64,000 nucleotides of DNA. Origin: Artemisia argyi (Eukaryota > Streptophyta > Magnoliopsida > Asterales > Asteraceae). The notes beneath the pieces were generated by a model. The model was not told where the DNA came from and ran no database searches. It worked only from the letters and a program-made list of their open reading frames with translations. Position numbers and translations under genes: made by a program. Shown one piece after another: positions 32,050 through 45,545 of this stretch. The stretch lies in the NCBI GenBank assembly GCA_030686995.1, contig CM060685.1:129419823-129483822 (forward strand), in the 5' to 3' direction. Positions within the stretch are counted from its first letter, which is position 1. Each line of letters opens with the position of its first letter.

Positions 32050-34556
32050 TGTTCCGTTTTACAATGTTAGCTTAAATACAAAGTTAATATAACTGTATTT
32101 CATGCTTAAATGATGTAATGAAATACTTGATAATAAGAGATAAAACTTAAAGTAAATGACACAAATGTTTTTCGACATTTAGATTCTTATTAGAAGTAAA
32201 TAAAAGAATTTATAGCCAACTGTTTGCAGAACAAAACTGAATATAAGTATGCTAACCATCTGAGTTTTAACTCAAGGACTTAGTTATATTTGGAGGAGTA
32301 AAAGTGTTTGTGAATGTCTCAGTATTTAGTGCACAAACTTCTCACTTTTACTCCTCACTTATTATATTACAAGAATTGGTTATAACCATTGTGTAAAGAC
32401 CGTGTGTCATGTGAAGAATGGACACAAAGTACTATATACTTTTGTCCCTATACAGCTTTCTACTTTGGGTATGAGACAAACACTCTTTTGACATAACACT
32501 GTTGAACTATTTTGATCTTTAACCATTCAGTAAAAGTTTGAGCTTTGCATGATAAGGACCTTAACTTATACATTTCAAACTTATCCTGCCTTGTCCCGCT
32601 TTTTCTTCAGACATTTAGATGTTTATCTAAGTCTTCAGTTTTGCATATTTTAAGGAGACTAAGGGGTTCAGTGACCTATTGTCATCACTCAATGAACTCA
32701 TCACCTTTTTCTTTGGCTCAGGGATCATTAACTGAGAACCGCCTCACTGAATGGTGAGTCTTTCTTCTTAGACTCAGTCTGAGCATCGTGAAGTTAATTC
32801 ACTGAGTGACTGTTCATTCAGTGACTTGATTATTATTAATATTATTATTTTGGTTATGCAACACTTAGGGTATTTTCTATTTAAATCATGGACTAAGATC
32901 ATTGGTCACTGAATTAGAACCAACAATCTCCCCCTGTTTGGATATAAATATAGCCTAAGTGTTTGTTCAGTGTATGTGAGCAAAGGTCTTTTTCTTACAC
33001 TCAAAATGTTCTAGAAAACTGATAAGGAAACACTTATAAAAATACATCAATCATTTTAGGGGATGTTTGGTAGAGTGGAATGGAAAGGTGAGAAAAGAAA
33101 TGAGGGTGTTTTCCTCTGTTTGTTGGATACTAGAAAGGAAATGGAGAATCAAAATGACATTCTCATTCCAGCCAATTGATTCTCTAAAAAAAGAGGAGAA
33201 TACAAAGAATGGACAAGTTATGCACTACTCATTCACACGTTCCATTCTAAGTGGGAATCAAGATGATCATTAAAAAAAAGTGGGGCTATAAATAGTGAAG
33301 GCATGTGCATTGCACATGCTATTTTTTTTGAGGAAAATTTTACAAAATTTTCTCTCTGGCGATTGATGGTTCGCAGGCATTCGTCTCCATCCAGCCCTTT
33401 TCACCGATTTGTTATAACATCCTCATAATCATTGATGTCTAATTAATTATTTCAGTTAACATTCTTTTTCAATTTTAATTATAAGCAACAAAGTACTTCG
33501 TTGGGCTGAATAATTAAAAAAAGGATAATGATTATGATTGTTTTAGATGAACAACCACTGAATTCCATAGATTTAATAATATTGATGTGTGGCCTATTTT
33601 TTAAACAACATATATACATATTGATAATGGGAACTGAATTCAAGCATGATGTTTCTTGTCGATGTTATCGTGTATTTTGTATGTGATAGATACTACTGGT
33701 ACCTAAACAAAAAACTTGGTTTAAATATCATGATTTTGGATCTACATGACAAAAAAGCATAAACACTTCATTGGTTGAATAATGAATTGATTACAAGCCA
33801 ATTGTTACATTTTCAAATCATTGAATTTCATTCTCATGTTTACCAAACAAGGAGATCAATCTTGTAACATTTCTCTATATCGATTCTTTTGTTTGTGCCA
33901 AACAATGGAATCCTTTCTCTTTCTTTAAGGTAATTCCCTTTCTTAACAATTCCATTCTATAATGAAATTCCATTCTATATGATTCACTCGTACCAAACAT
34001 CCCCTTAGATTACAAAATTCCTATCAGTCTATTACTATTTTATTCAGGGCCAAGTACTCAGACTTCCTTGAACCCCATCATTTCAACTTTGTCTTTTTAG
34101 ATAGGAGTTTGGCTTTATTAGGTCTCTTGTCCATCATCTCATTCATCATCTTCATGAATCTATCATTTTCGGGGATCTTGATGGGGGTGTGCCATCAACT
34201 TGTATATGAGAAGAGTTGTAGTTTCAGGAAGGTGGATGTCTCTTACCCTCTGAAAGGCTTTTTGTCCAAATTCATCTATGAAGAAGATCTCATGCTTAGG
34301 AGTCTCAATGACATGGTTGTTCCTAAAAGGTATACCTTCAGGAGGGATCTCGTTGTAGTGAAAGCCTGCAATAAACTGTTCAGGCTCCAGTTTTATTGCT
34401 TTTCTCTTCTTTGTTTTTTTGGTATAAAGGGATCCTGAGCTGCTAGGGGTTGTGAGTGATCAATGCCGAGGTCCTTAGTAATTTTCTCCATCTGCTTGTA
34501 TTTGTTGAGGGGTGTCAGCAAGTCAGGGACATATTTGTTCTTTTTCTTCTTCAGGA
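32050..34556 (-). mobile_element. Truncated Copia-type element, 3' end
   Basis: Around 32922-32945 the sequence accaacaatctccccctgtt reads on minus as a polypurine tract followed by an LTR start TGTTGGTTC, as in SIRE-type Copia elements and in the large element at 10689. The LTR would extend left from 32928. Its far end and a second LTR are not found. Sequence at 34010-34556 may be interior, with short broken minus-strand frames (KYKQMEKITKDLGIDHSQPL near 34470). A MITE at 33058-34005 interrupts it. Confidence 0.5.
33058..34005. mobile_element. MITE with perfect 15-bp terminal inverted repeats
   Basis: aggggatgtttggta (33058-33072) and taccaaacatcccct (33991-34005) are exact complements, and complementarity continues weakly inward. 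948 bp, AT-rich, no frame. The termini resemble hAT-type MITEs, but I found no clear 8-bp duplication. Confidence 0.75.
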
Positions 34557-35010
34557 TGGGTCCGCCATGACACCGCCACTGCCCGTCGGAGCATCCGCCA
34601 CTTAAGTGGCGAGGATAAAGACAAAAGAGAAGTATTTTTTTTCTTTCTTTTTAAATAAGTTTTGTTTGTGTATGTTGTGTTTTAATTGGGTATGATGGGG
34701 CCATGGCATATTGTGAGTGAAGGGGTTTTTTGTAGTGTGAGTGTTGAAAGTAAGGATGCTGATGTGACGTTGGGTGGGGCCCAAATGGCATGTTGCCACA
34801 CTGTTTACTCTTAAGGTGAATTTAACGGATGATCCACGAATGTTTGATGAAAAAGTGCGTTTGAAATCGCTTATTTATTAATAAAACAAACATGAAAAAA
34901 GTTATGTGTTCATTTGGCTAAATAAATGAATATGAATGCAAGATGCATTCGTTCATTTATATTTGTAGACATCTAATTAAACGTTCGTTAATATTTGCTT
35001 ATAATTTTTA
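34557..35010. other. Intergenic, possible MITE remnant
   Basis: An abrupt GC-rich start (gggtccgccatgacaccgcc) is followed by AT-rich DNA and a GC-rich end near 34770. This composition pattern suggests a small inserted element, but I could not pair its ends. Confidence 0.35.
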
Positions 35011-35332
35011 CTAGATGTATACCCGCATAAAGCAATGATGCATAGCGTTAAATAATTATACTTGCAAAATTGTAATTCTTATTCGACATTTGATGCAAAA
35101 CGTGTGTTATTTAAAATACAAAGACTGTGTTTTTTAAAATTAATATAGTATGTGTTTTTGAAAAAGTTGTCAAGTTTATAATTGATCAAGAAAAGACATA
35201 ATTTAAGGTGCCAAGTTTGAAAAGTTGTCAAGTCTAAAGGGTACTTGGGGGTAATTTAGATGAAATATACAATATTAATTTAAGTTTTCAAAATTTAAAA
35301 TTTTAAGAATGGGTCATTCGCTATTTATAAGA
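35011..35332 (-). mobile_element. Helitron-like fragment
   Basis: On minus, the end reads gcgggtatacatctag, the CTAG-type 3' terminus with a preceding GC-rich segment found in plant Helitrons. A TC start (tcttataaatagcg) lies at 35332. About 320 bp, non-coding. The A/T insertion-site rule is not cleanly met, so the 5' boundary is tentative. Confidence 0.45.
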
Positions 35333-38300
35333 GTAGTGGGTATTGTGGAGCCAAAGGGCTCGTGCCGTTCTCCAAAATCACTACCACGTCAGCAAAACAC
35401 TCAACGGCACCAGAAACCCTTTGGCATTACTGATGAGTGCTCAAACACTCATCATTTTTTGTCTAATCTGAACTGCAAAACATACAAAAACACTCAGAAA
35501 TGCATCAAAATACTAAAAATATTTCAAAATTGTGTTTTATATGTTTTAGATGCAAAACGAGTAAAAACAAATGAAAAACGTACAAAGTTTGCAAAATTGG
35601 CAGTTTCAGTCCCCCGACTTTCAAAAATTAACAAAACTGGTCCCTGTGCAATTATTTTGCAAGAAAAGTCAACCCAAGTCCTTTTAAAATAAAAAGTTAT
35701 CAAAAATAACACTTGGGTAAAAAGTTTTGAGAATTTACACTTTTGGTCCCCGAAGTTTGGAAATTTTACAAAAATGGTCCCCGGGAAATTTAATATTGAA
35801 ATAATACATTTTGGATCCCTGGGTTATTAAAGTTGTCAATTTTCACCCTTGTGATAACTTTAGAACATTTACATTTTCAGCCCCTTGAATTTCAGTTAAT
35901 TACATGAATGGTCCTTGTTATTTTGAAACTTGTAATAAACAAACCAAAAGGACCCTTTTTGTTATTTAACCAATCCAAACCAAAACTGATCCACAGCCCA
36001 AAGAACCAAATCCCAAGCCCACCATGATCAAGCCCAAATCTCCCAACCGTTTTAAATAATACCCCGTTTGACCCCAGTCAACACCACAACCTCGACCTAC
36101 TGTTCATCATCCCCCACCTTCCATGATTTCTGCAACTGTGTTCCCCTCCCTATCACCAAAGTCTCACCTCCAATTAATACTCTCACCAACCTCACCTTCC
36201 CCCTTCTACCCTCATTAATTACCTCACCAGAAACACTCAACCTGCCCTAATCCCATTTCGTGCCAAAAAGTTATTTGAACGATGGGGATCTAATGAAGCA
36301 ATCCTACGGCTGTGATTGAAGTGGGATAGTCAAAGGATGTTCCAGGAGCTATAAAAAGAAAGAAAAAAAGAAGAATGCAAGCAGTAGTTAGGGTAGAAAA
36401 TTAGAATAGTTTAGTTAAAAATATAATTAGTTTAATTATCTGTTTTTATTGTAATCTTTAGTTCAAAAGCTTTGTATTTACTGTTTTAAGTGTATCAAAA
36501 ACTCATTTCACCTTTTAATTTAAAAGTTGTAGTTCTAAATTTCATGTTTGTGTTTTCATTTTAAAATTCTAAATTGTTGTTAAGTATTGATGACTGTTGA
36601 TCTTGGTCTGTTTTAGCTCACATGTCACTTGGATAAGCTCAGTAAGCTGTCTCATAGCTTATCTGAGCTTATCTCCTTCATTAATATAGCTACCACCCTT
36701 GGCATCCCATTTTCAAGTAAGAAGTTGTATTTTTGCATTTCTTTTTCTTAGTAGCTTATCAGTTAAATTCCTAGCTTATTACCTTTCTTATTTGCTTATT
36801 GTAGCTTTTGTGTTCCTTATCTGCCTTAAATTTAGTTGTATCTAGAGTAAATTACATAGCAGCTTCAATATAGGGGTGTTTGGGATTAACCTGTCCATAG
36901 GGTTCTAGGTTGTTGTTCTTAGTAATTGTTGTTGCAGTATGCTAATATAGGTACCATTAAGTGAAATTAATCATAAAACCCTGGTCTCAAGTAGCAAAAA
37001 GTCAAATCTCTTTTTAAATTCTCACCACAGTTCACTGTTGAGAAATTAGGACCCATAAGTCTTTATACAATTTCATAGGTTGTAGTTTTAGAGTAAATAA
37101 GCTTTATCCCAACTTATTACATCTTATTCAGCCCTTAGATTAAGCCACAAGTTCATCAAAGTCAAAATTTCAAATTCAAACAAAAAGTCAAAGTGTTCAA
37201 ATTTAGATTTTTGCAAAACTTCAAAGATTTTTGTAGATTTGTCTAATTGGTTTCAGACCTTGGGATTTTGTGGAATGATAGTCTACCAGCTCTTCTTTTA
37301 ATTTCCACACTCATTTCATTTTTGCAAATTTTCCTCTGGGCCCCACTGAGCTCCAAAGTAACCTGCAGGGGAGACCCCTGCTCTGTCTCAGCAGATACAC
37401 CACCACCACCACTTGGTGGTGGTTTTCCAGGCAACCCAGTGGGCCCCAGGCCATGAACCTTGCACCTTTCCACTCCCCTCCTACCAGGGTACCAGGTTTG
37501 ACCAGTGCTTTGACCTGAAACCCTGTGGGACCCATCTGAATCAGGCCATAAAGCTTGTCCCATATCTGAGTCACAGTTTGGTTTTGGATTAGCTTATCCA
37601 GCTTATCTAGCTTATTCAAGGTCTAAACTTGTTCCTTCCAGCTTATTTTTGTGCACTTAGCTTATTTACACAAGACTTACCCTTTGTGGGTCCCACTGTA
37701 GCCCAACTCAGCTTATTTTGCCCCTTGGTCAACAGAAGTCAACTGTTGACCAAATAAGCACCTCAAGTGCTTATTTTTGATTTTCATAAAAAGTTGTTTT
37801 TATAGAAGTTTGTTGTTTTTAGTTGTAAAATAAGTTTGTAAAAGAAAAATTAAGAAAAATCAATTTAATATTAAGTGATAGTTTCTATTTAATGTAATTT
37901 AATTTTAATTTTCATTTTTAAATTTTAATTAAGTACTTAGCTAATTTATATTTTTCTTAAATTACTCATATATTAAAGTATTTATAATAATTTTTTTCAG
38001 ATTTTTCTTTTGTCATTTAGTGTTTATTAAAATTAATCTTAGTTTTATTAATTATTAATTAATAATTAGTTTTAAATAGCATAATTAGTTTTTATTAAGC
38101 AAAACCTAGTTTTTATATTTTTTATAGCTTTTATATGTTATAAAATAATTTTAGAAATTTTATTAGAATTTTTACTGTTCATTTAGTAATTTTCTTAATT
38201 TAAAATAGTTTAATTAGATAATTAGTAATTAATTAGTAATTAATTAATAGAAAAATCACAAAAAGACAAAAATACTTATTTTTATTTTTAAAACTTATTT

Positions 38301-39150
38301 TATAGTTTTAGAAATTTTATTTTCACCATTTTAGTATTTAATTAATATTGTATTATATTTAAGTTGTTTAAATATTAATAATAAATAATAAATAGTATTT
38401 AATTAATATTAAATTATTAAATAGTTTAAAAATAGTTTTTCTTTTTCTAAAAATTTTATTTTACCTTATAGTTTGTAAAAAAGTCATTTTCACCCCCTGG
38501 GTGTTTTCAGATTTCCGTTTTCACTTTTTATTTCGTACGTTTACGTTTTATTTAAACGTAACGTATGCGTTTTTAGGTTTAAATCGTTTCTGGTTTTTCC
38601 CAGTTTCCCGTCTTATTCATATAGCTTATTTAAGCTATTCTCTCGTAGATTCCTTAGTTAAACCACTCACAAACCCTTTTCATCCAAATTCACCCGATCA
38701 CGAAACCGTTTGAATAACCATTCACACCTCGTCGGGACATAACGACCCGGGGAAACACTATATTCCGCGGAGCATTGACTCTAGGCCTTTGACCTTGTTG
38801 ACCATCACCTGGTCAATTTAGGTTGACCGTTTGGAGTCAATTAATTACATTTTGTGCCGTTACCGTTAGCACCAGAAATGTGGTGCCGTTGACCTTCATT
38901 TTTTTTTATTATTATCTTTTTTCATTTACATAAAATAAAATAAAACCAACACAATATTAAATAAATTTAAATTCAAATTCAAAATTCAAATAAAACCAAC
39001 ACAATATTAAATAAATTCAAATTCAAATTCAAAATTCAATTTTAAATCGACAGTTCAAATTCAAAAATTTCAAAGTACGAATTCGAATTTCAAATTCAAA
39101 TAATTCAAATTCAAATTTCAAAATTTACCTATATATACTCACACTCTTCT
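35333..39150. other. Long non-coding stretch, AT-rich, probable retroelement debris
   Basis: No gene. 35690-35940 has repeated phrases of the kind gtccccgaagtttggaaatt. 36600-37800 has many copies of agcttat. 37800-38480 is extremely AT-rich. 38900-39110 has repeated aaattcaaattcaaa. This looks like decayed LTR-element leader or spacer DNA, but no LTR pair or pol domain supports it. Confidence 0.55.
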
Positions 39151-39192
39151 TTGTTTCTCTCACACACAACTTCTTATCAAATTATCTCAACA

Positions 39193-39606
39193 ATGTCTCA
39201 ACAAAACTTCTCCCAACAATTTCCCAATGAAAACAACTTCTCCCAACAATTTCCCAACAAAAACAACTTCTCCCAACACTTTTCCGAAAACATGGTTAAC
39301 ACTCCACCAACACTTATCATTCCGTTTCTCCCAACGGAAAAGGAACCGGTTGAGAAACAAGAAGCCAATCCATTTCAACTTACTGTGGAACATCAACGAC
39401 TACTTCTTCCGGATGAAGAAGTATCGAGAGAATTTGAAGAAAACGAAGCATGGAAGGAAGCTGCTCGTAGGGAGCAGGAAGCAAGGGAAGCACAATACCG
39501 CAAGGACAACTTGTTTGACATTCTGTACAATGAGTGGGAAGAGAGCAAGGTTGCAGAGGGGTATTCTCCTTACGACGAGAGTTATAACACGGACTTTTCA
39601 TTGTAA
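39193..39606 (+). CDS. Hypothetical Gln/Asn-rich protein, possibly from a Harbinger-like element
   Basis: 137 residues from ATG at 39193; an upstream in-frame ATG at 39151 exists, but 39193 follows a leader with a TATA-like tatatatac near 39132. The first 30 residues are three tandem copies of a nine-residue unit (NNFSQQFPN). The middle is Pro/Glu-rich and the last 60 residues form a charged helix-prone segment (AARREQEAREAQYRKDN). A minus-strand MYB/SANT fragment lies 220 bp downstream, and such pairs occur in Harbinger elements. I recognise no catalytic domain and cannot assign a function. Confidence 0.45.
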   Translation: MSQQNFSQQFPNENNFSQQFPNKNNFSQHFSENMVNTPPTLIIPFLPTEKEPVEKQEANPFQLTVEHQRLLLPDEEVSREFEENEAWKEAARREQEAREAQYRKDNLFDILYNEWEESKVAEGYSPYDESYNTDFSL

Positions 39607-39826
39607 TTTGTATTTCATTTTCATTTCCGTATCGTAGTTTTATTTTCAGTTCAATGTCGTACTCTGCTTTACTTGGGTAATAGAAAAAAGTTCGTATTCT
39701 ACTTTGGTTCTTCGTTTAAATAAAACACATACAAGTTACAGAAATTTAACATTACAATACGAAATTCAACATTACAACACCAATACCAAATTTAAACCAA
39801 CACATGTTAAAAATACATAAAGTTAA

Positions 39827-40115
39827 CTAGTTTTGGTTTGGATTATTTGCCCTGATTCGTGCTTTTCGGGCAAGGGAAAAGGTCCACTTTCCCGTCAACA
39901 TGTTCTTAGTACGAATAGGGTAGTTGCGCTTCTTGGCTTCCTTGTTGCATGCGTCGAGAACTTTATCCCAAAACGTATTCATTTGTTGATCCGCACTAGT
40001 ATTTGGATTCTCAGATATTTGAGTGAAACACTTGTCCAAAAGAGACTCCTCTTCTTGGCTCCAAAATCTACTCTTTTTATTTGGAAAAATATATTGAAAG
40101 TGTGTGTGAAGTATG
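39827..40115 (-). pseudogene. MYB/SANT-like domain fragment (Harbinger-associated type)
   Basis: On minus, from about 40115, the frame reads FWSQEEESLLDKCFTQISEN and continues through NTFWDKVLDACNKEA to MLTGKW near 39880, then ends after 17 more residues. This is the same domain type as in the split gene at 1774-16869 (WTKAEE...DKW). The C-terminal half is missing. The second exon-like block, coiled-coil tail and ATG are not visible, so it is a truncated remnant. Confidence 0.7.
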
Positions 40116-40598
40116 AAATAATAATGAGATATTTATAAGGGTAAAATTTTATTTTATTTTTTGTGTGTGTGTATTAATTGGGTCCAAACGGTTAGAAATG
40201 AGTTGCCAAACGTTCATATTTTTGCCCAACATTCAAATTTTTAAACAAAAAAGAAAAAAAAAATGGCGCTGGCTGGTTGAAACGGCACGGCCACCCTTGG
40301 CGCCACCTCCGTAACCGTGCGCCGTTCGTCATTTTGGGCCGGTAGCTTGGTGCAAGGGAATGGCGTCATGATACCCCCAACTCTTAGTAGTATATATGCT
40401 TATGTTTCAGTATTGTATATTTTTGTTATAGAGGAGAGTTATTTTACATATCAAACTTTTCTTACATACTAAGGGACTCATCTCCACCATTAATCTAAAA
40501 AGATATCAATTGTTGAGATTAAAATTATTTTAATATTTCACTTATTTTTTATATTTTAAATATCTCTTAAACCGTTAATCGTTAAGCGAAAATAATTA

Positions 40599-43500
40599 TG
40601 TAACACCCCCAAAATTCGGGTCCAGCGGATGCATACATGCAATGGGGTGCTACGAAATCGGTATAACAACACAAGTTACAAAGAATGGTTTTTATTTCAT
40701 TCGTTAAGATTAAAATGGCATTAACAAAAACATTAAGTTTACATTTTATAAAATAAGTGCGAAAATAGGCCCATAAAACAAATAAAGCGGTCCCAAATAT
40801 ATATCAGAGTTGCCTATGACCAATGCCCCTTTCCAAGCGCCTTCAAATAGTGAGCTAACGCCTTGAACCTGAAAATACATGCTAAAACGGTCAGCTTACG
40901 CTGGTGAGTCCATGGAGTTTAATCAAATTCGTACTTGTGGACCGATAATCGAAAACCCTTGCTATGCTAGACTAGGTCATGAATCAATACATTGGATGCA
41001 TACACAAGCATCACTAATCAAATCCATATAGGTACTCCCTATAGTTCCAATATATATAATCTCATGCAATGGCGCCATGCTAACATTACCATAGGTACTC
41101 CCTATAGTCCAACATATAAGCTCATAAACATAACATCACAACGTAGTTAAACAGCATAGCAAGACATAAAAACATAACATAAAGCATGGTCCACATAAAA
41201 CAGTTTTGCATGTTTCTTACACCAAATTCAAACAAACGATATTCAAAAGTAGGAGTGGGGCTACGACTCACATGTATACCAAATAATCACATAACACCTT
41301 CAAACAAGCAATTCAGATATACTAGTTAACCAATCAAAACTCAGTCAAATATTTCACGTATTCAGATAAACAATCATGGAGTTTAGTTAAAAATGAGCAT
41401 GTATTCTCCCCCAAAACAGTTACGAAAACTGTTGAAAAAGGAGGGGCCATGAACTCACCTGGGCCACAACAATGCAATATACACGACTGACACGACTGCC
41501 ATCTAACAGATTCACAACAGCATCAAAGAGGCGGTGCAATGGTAAGGAAACGACGCAATCTTCTATATATATAAGCCTTATCTTAATACCCGATCCTCAG
41601 CGATGAACCAAATCTTTCATAAGCTAACTACATCGAAGTAATACCCAATTCTAAAATCTTCAATCTCTCATTATCCATTTATTTGTGTTGGGTCTCATTG
41701 TGTGTGCAGTGAGAACACGATATAGAATCAAGTGAACTCACACCAAATAATAAACATGCGAAATCAACGCGAACGAGACAAGACTCAAGAGTACTCACGC
41801 CAAGAGACGAATAATTGACAACATTGACAAGAAACGAGGCAAAACTTAACATGAGATGATTGAGCCTAATTCACTATAAACCTCAATATTCCTATAAATG
41901 GTATATCTCGATAAACATGCCCTCGAAATGACTTATAACCCGTCCGTTTTAACTCAAGAATATTAACGAACGTCTTTAACGTTAATTAATACTCTTTATT
42001 AATTTGAAAACGATATATGTATAACGTACCTTTCGTCTTCTAAAATTTATTATCGTTAACTTGTAAATATCGAATAACGTTTATTAGTCGTTATTAATAT
42101 TTAGAAGTTAATTACATTTATATATTCAAAATTCATGTCATTAATCGTCACTTAGTTATTAAATTATTCGGGTTATTATTCGTTTCGGGTTCAATTTTAC
42201 TACGGGTCAAATAGTCAACAACATAGGATAAGTCAATTTTGGCTCGTCGAGATCACATGGGACTAGAAAGTCTCGATGAAGCTCGACATGCTCAAATCAT
42301 CACAAGCATAAACATGTATCCACCAAAAAATCCATTTTGCTGCAATCACAACTTCAACAATAACGGCTGTCTACGGCGCGTTAACTATTCCTATTCCCCG
42401 TTATCTAATCTCGTGACCTCAACAATAACGACACAACATCAAAATAATATCAATACCTTGCCGAGACCCTAGTGGTCTTGGCTTCTATCCCCGTCAGTCT
42501 AATCCATCACCTCAACTTATCACTAACCGCAACAATACTCACCCACCGAGACCCTAAAGGTCTCAGCTCTACTCCTCGGCCAAAACAACAACAATGACTA
42601 GGACAACAAGCTCACAACAACAATAACAAAACGAGAACAACAACCTGAACAAACAACAACAGGAACCCCAGGGACAACAATAACAAGAACAAGCAACATC
42701 AATAACACCAGGAGTGATAATATTTCTCGAATACATCTAAATCCAAACACAAGTACTCGACAACAGATCCATACACCAATCCACTCCCAAATCCGAACCA
42801 AACTAATCCCAACCTAAACCTTCATCCAACTCCGAATACAAACAACCACAAGAATCAATAACAACAACCAAGAAATCTCGGCCGTGAGTCTAAAACTCAC
42901 GGCACCATCTCGAACGACACACAAACACAAACACAAGGACCAGAAATGATACCAAACACAATTTATTAGCCCATTTTACTCATTATTATTTGCTTTAATT
43001 AGTAAACCCTCAAGATTCATAGGTTTTGGGTCGAACCGTGGTACGAGAGATCACCAAATGCGAGTCAACAACTACCTTAATCATTGTATAAATTAAAAAC
43101 ACGAAAAGGGTGAAGATGAGTGGTGGATTTAAGACTGAAAACTCGAATGAAATGGTGTTAGGGTGAGTTTTATCGCGCGTGTAATATCTCAAATGAAAGG
43201 GGAATGGATTTGGAGAATGATAGTGGTGGGGGTGTGTGCTTACTCGTGGCGATGTGGCCGGAATATGGCCGGAGGTGGCCGGAAAATAGAGAGGAAAGGG
43301 GGCGGCTGAGATGTGGAGAGGGAATGCCAAAACCCTAATTATCTATAAGTGGTATATTTATAGGGTGTGTTGGGGATTTGGTGCAAACCCTAGCGCACCC
43401 TCAGGGATCAATATTGTCATTTCCTTTATATTTTTAATGAAACAAGAACGAGACCACATAACCGTATTATAAATGTTTCCCGAGTCTCCGGAACCATTAC

Positions 43501-43631
43501 CATAAATCTTAAAATCATTTTCCCATAAAGGTTGACTATAATTGTGCCTTGTTTTGCGTAAATGATACGAAACTCAAAATAAATGGTCATTTCTCAAAAT
43601 AGAACATGACGGGAATTTGCGGGTGGTTACA
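40599..43631 (-). repeat. Gypsy 3' LTR (complete, 3033 bp)
   Basis: It starts on minus TGTAACCACCCG and ends GGGGGTGTTACA. A promoter-like TATAAATA (43366) is followed on minus by an attagggttttggcattcc leader. A stretch of Cys/Val-coding CAA repeats (42580-42700) gives spurious long minus frames. Confidence 0.88.
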
Positions 43632-43919
43632 GACTCACCTCCTTAACGTAATCGTGTCCTTGCGATTCAATTCGAGTTACCCGTTAAGGTTTAAAAGGAA
43701 TGAGTGCATACGCACAAAGATTTCTTTTCACGTTCCCTACGTAAATTTTGGATCTTTTTGCAAGTTTCAACAAACTTCATCGATAAGGATGTGACTTTAC
43801 TGAAGTTGCTTGATTTCACGGTCTACGATTTCGATAGATCAACAAGGTTTGTTTGTTATAAGATCTTGATCTCTCTGGGAGAGATAACGATTGCCTTATC
43901 AGCAGGGCATTTCTTCATA

Positions 43920-44840
43920 TTACACATTTGAAAAATCGGGAATACTGCTAAGCTCCGACGGTTGCTCGAATCTGTGAGTCCCGGTCCAGCTCTAGCAAAG
44001 ATTTGAAAAAGGTTGATACAGTGAGGATTCATGATTTTGATAAGTCTCTCAACAAGGTTTAAATTTTCGTCAATCTGGATCTTTTCCGGAGGAAAAACAA
44101 TTGTCTCATTAGCAAGTCATCACTTAGATTATACATATGAAAACGTCGCGAACGCTGCTGAGTTTTGACGGTATCTTGAGTCGATGAGCTATCGGTCCAA
44201 CTCAGCAAGGATTTTGGAAGGACCAATGTAGCGAGGATTAAGCTTTCCACATTTACTAAACGCTTCACAAATTTTCATGGTGAATCTTTAAGCTTTATCT
44301 AGGCTTTATCTGAGGCATTCGAGAGGTTTACATTATCAGAGTTGTTAACGATTCGCGAGCAGGTTACATCTCCATTCCACCTTTGAACAATATCCCCAGT
44401 AGTTTCATAAACAGGTATAGAGTCAGTGAGTTGTGTATCTTCATTTCTACCCAACGAATCGGCGATCGGCACTTGCGACCATAGAGGGTCTATTGCAGTG
44501 CCATTGAAATATTGAAATGGTAGGAAGTGTAATAAGAGAATTTGACCAACGGGAGGCGTCTGTTCCAACCATTGTCAAACTCAATTTCGTAGTCACACAA
44601 TATATCCTCCAACGCTTGAATGGTTTCTTCACTTCAACCATCAGTCTGGAAGTGATGCATAGTATTCATTTCCAAATCTGTGCTCATGGCCCTTGGAAGT
44701 GATTGACAAAAGTATGGGTGTGAGATAACTGTCACAATTGAAATCGAGTGTGAAATGTCTGTCCTGATTGAAAGGATTAAAATTGGCACTCCATGCCGCA
44801 CAACAATCTCCTCCACGTATGAACGAGCAAGGTCACCCAT
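43920..44840 (-). pseudogene. Gypsy integrase and C-terminal domain, broken
   Basis: On minus, translated pieces in shifting frames follow the Gypsy integrase order: YVEEIVVRHGVPILILSIRT near 44815, TMHHFQTDG near 44645, a YGRKCRSPIRW motif near 44475, then GKLNPRYIGPSKILAEL near 44225 and a later degraded repeat of that block near 43980. Stops and frameshifts occur throughout. In the intact family, integrase inserts the cDNA into the genome; this copy cannot. Confidence 0.82.
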
Positions 44841-45302
44841 ACTTTTTGTTTCGCTGACTAGCGGGAGGTGAACAGGTTAGGTAGGATCATCAACAACTAC
44901 TCAAATAGAGACGTGGATTTACTTCCAAGGTCTCGTTAACGACATAGTTTATTGACGGAAAAGAATAGCAAGGATAATGGTTAATTCTCGAAGAACGAGA
45001 GAAAGATTAGGTGGTTGTTCCAAGGAATGCGGTTCAGGTTACCCCTGAAAATCTTAAGATTTTCGTCGAGCACTAAATCTCTACTAAACGGAATTTAGAA
45101 AGTTCACAGTACAACTGTGTAAGAGGACGTCGATTGCTACTAGCAATTATTCGGATTACTCTGTGCGATAGTTACGTTAGAGGCGGAAAGTACAACCTCG
45201 ATTGAACATCATCGATTGAGCCTAGTGCTCAAGATAAAGGAGATTGTAACAAGTTCACCAACGAAGCGAGGCTGATTATAAAATCCGATTCCAGGATGAC
45301 GT

Positions 45303-45545
45303 CCAAAATCACAAAATCCAACAATCCAAATTCAATCAGAATCAAATCCAACGTATCCAAAGTCAAATCCAAACGGAGTAAAAATCAAATCTAAACATAT
45401 CTAAAACCAAATCCAAATGTAACCAAAATCGTATCAAAACGTAGCCAAAATCGAATCCAAACATTCCAATAATCAAATTCAAAATAGTCAAAAACAAATC
45501 AAAACATTCCAAAAAATCAATCCAACAATCAATTCAAAACGCTCC
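45303..45545. repeat. CAAATC-rich degenerate tandem repeat
   Basis: Repeated phrases such as aaatccaaacg and aaaatcgaatccaaac with variable spacing, inside the damaged right part of the Gypsy element. Confidence 0.65.

Noticed and set aside
34109..34438. A 109-codon plus-strand frame
   Set aside because: It is antisense to decayed Copia-like sequence and shows no plausible domain.
37243..37619. Overlapping Gly/Pro-rich frames on both strands
   Set aside because: They come from a GC-rich patch with a ccaccaccacc run; neither frame has a plausible start or neighbouring exon.
42598..42801. Val/Leu/Cys-rich minus-strand frame, repeated at 46653-46886
   Set aside because: It lies inside both Gypsy LTRs and results from CAACAA-type repeats, not a gene.
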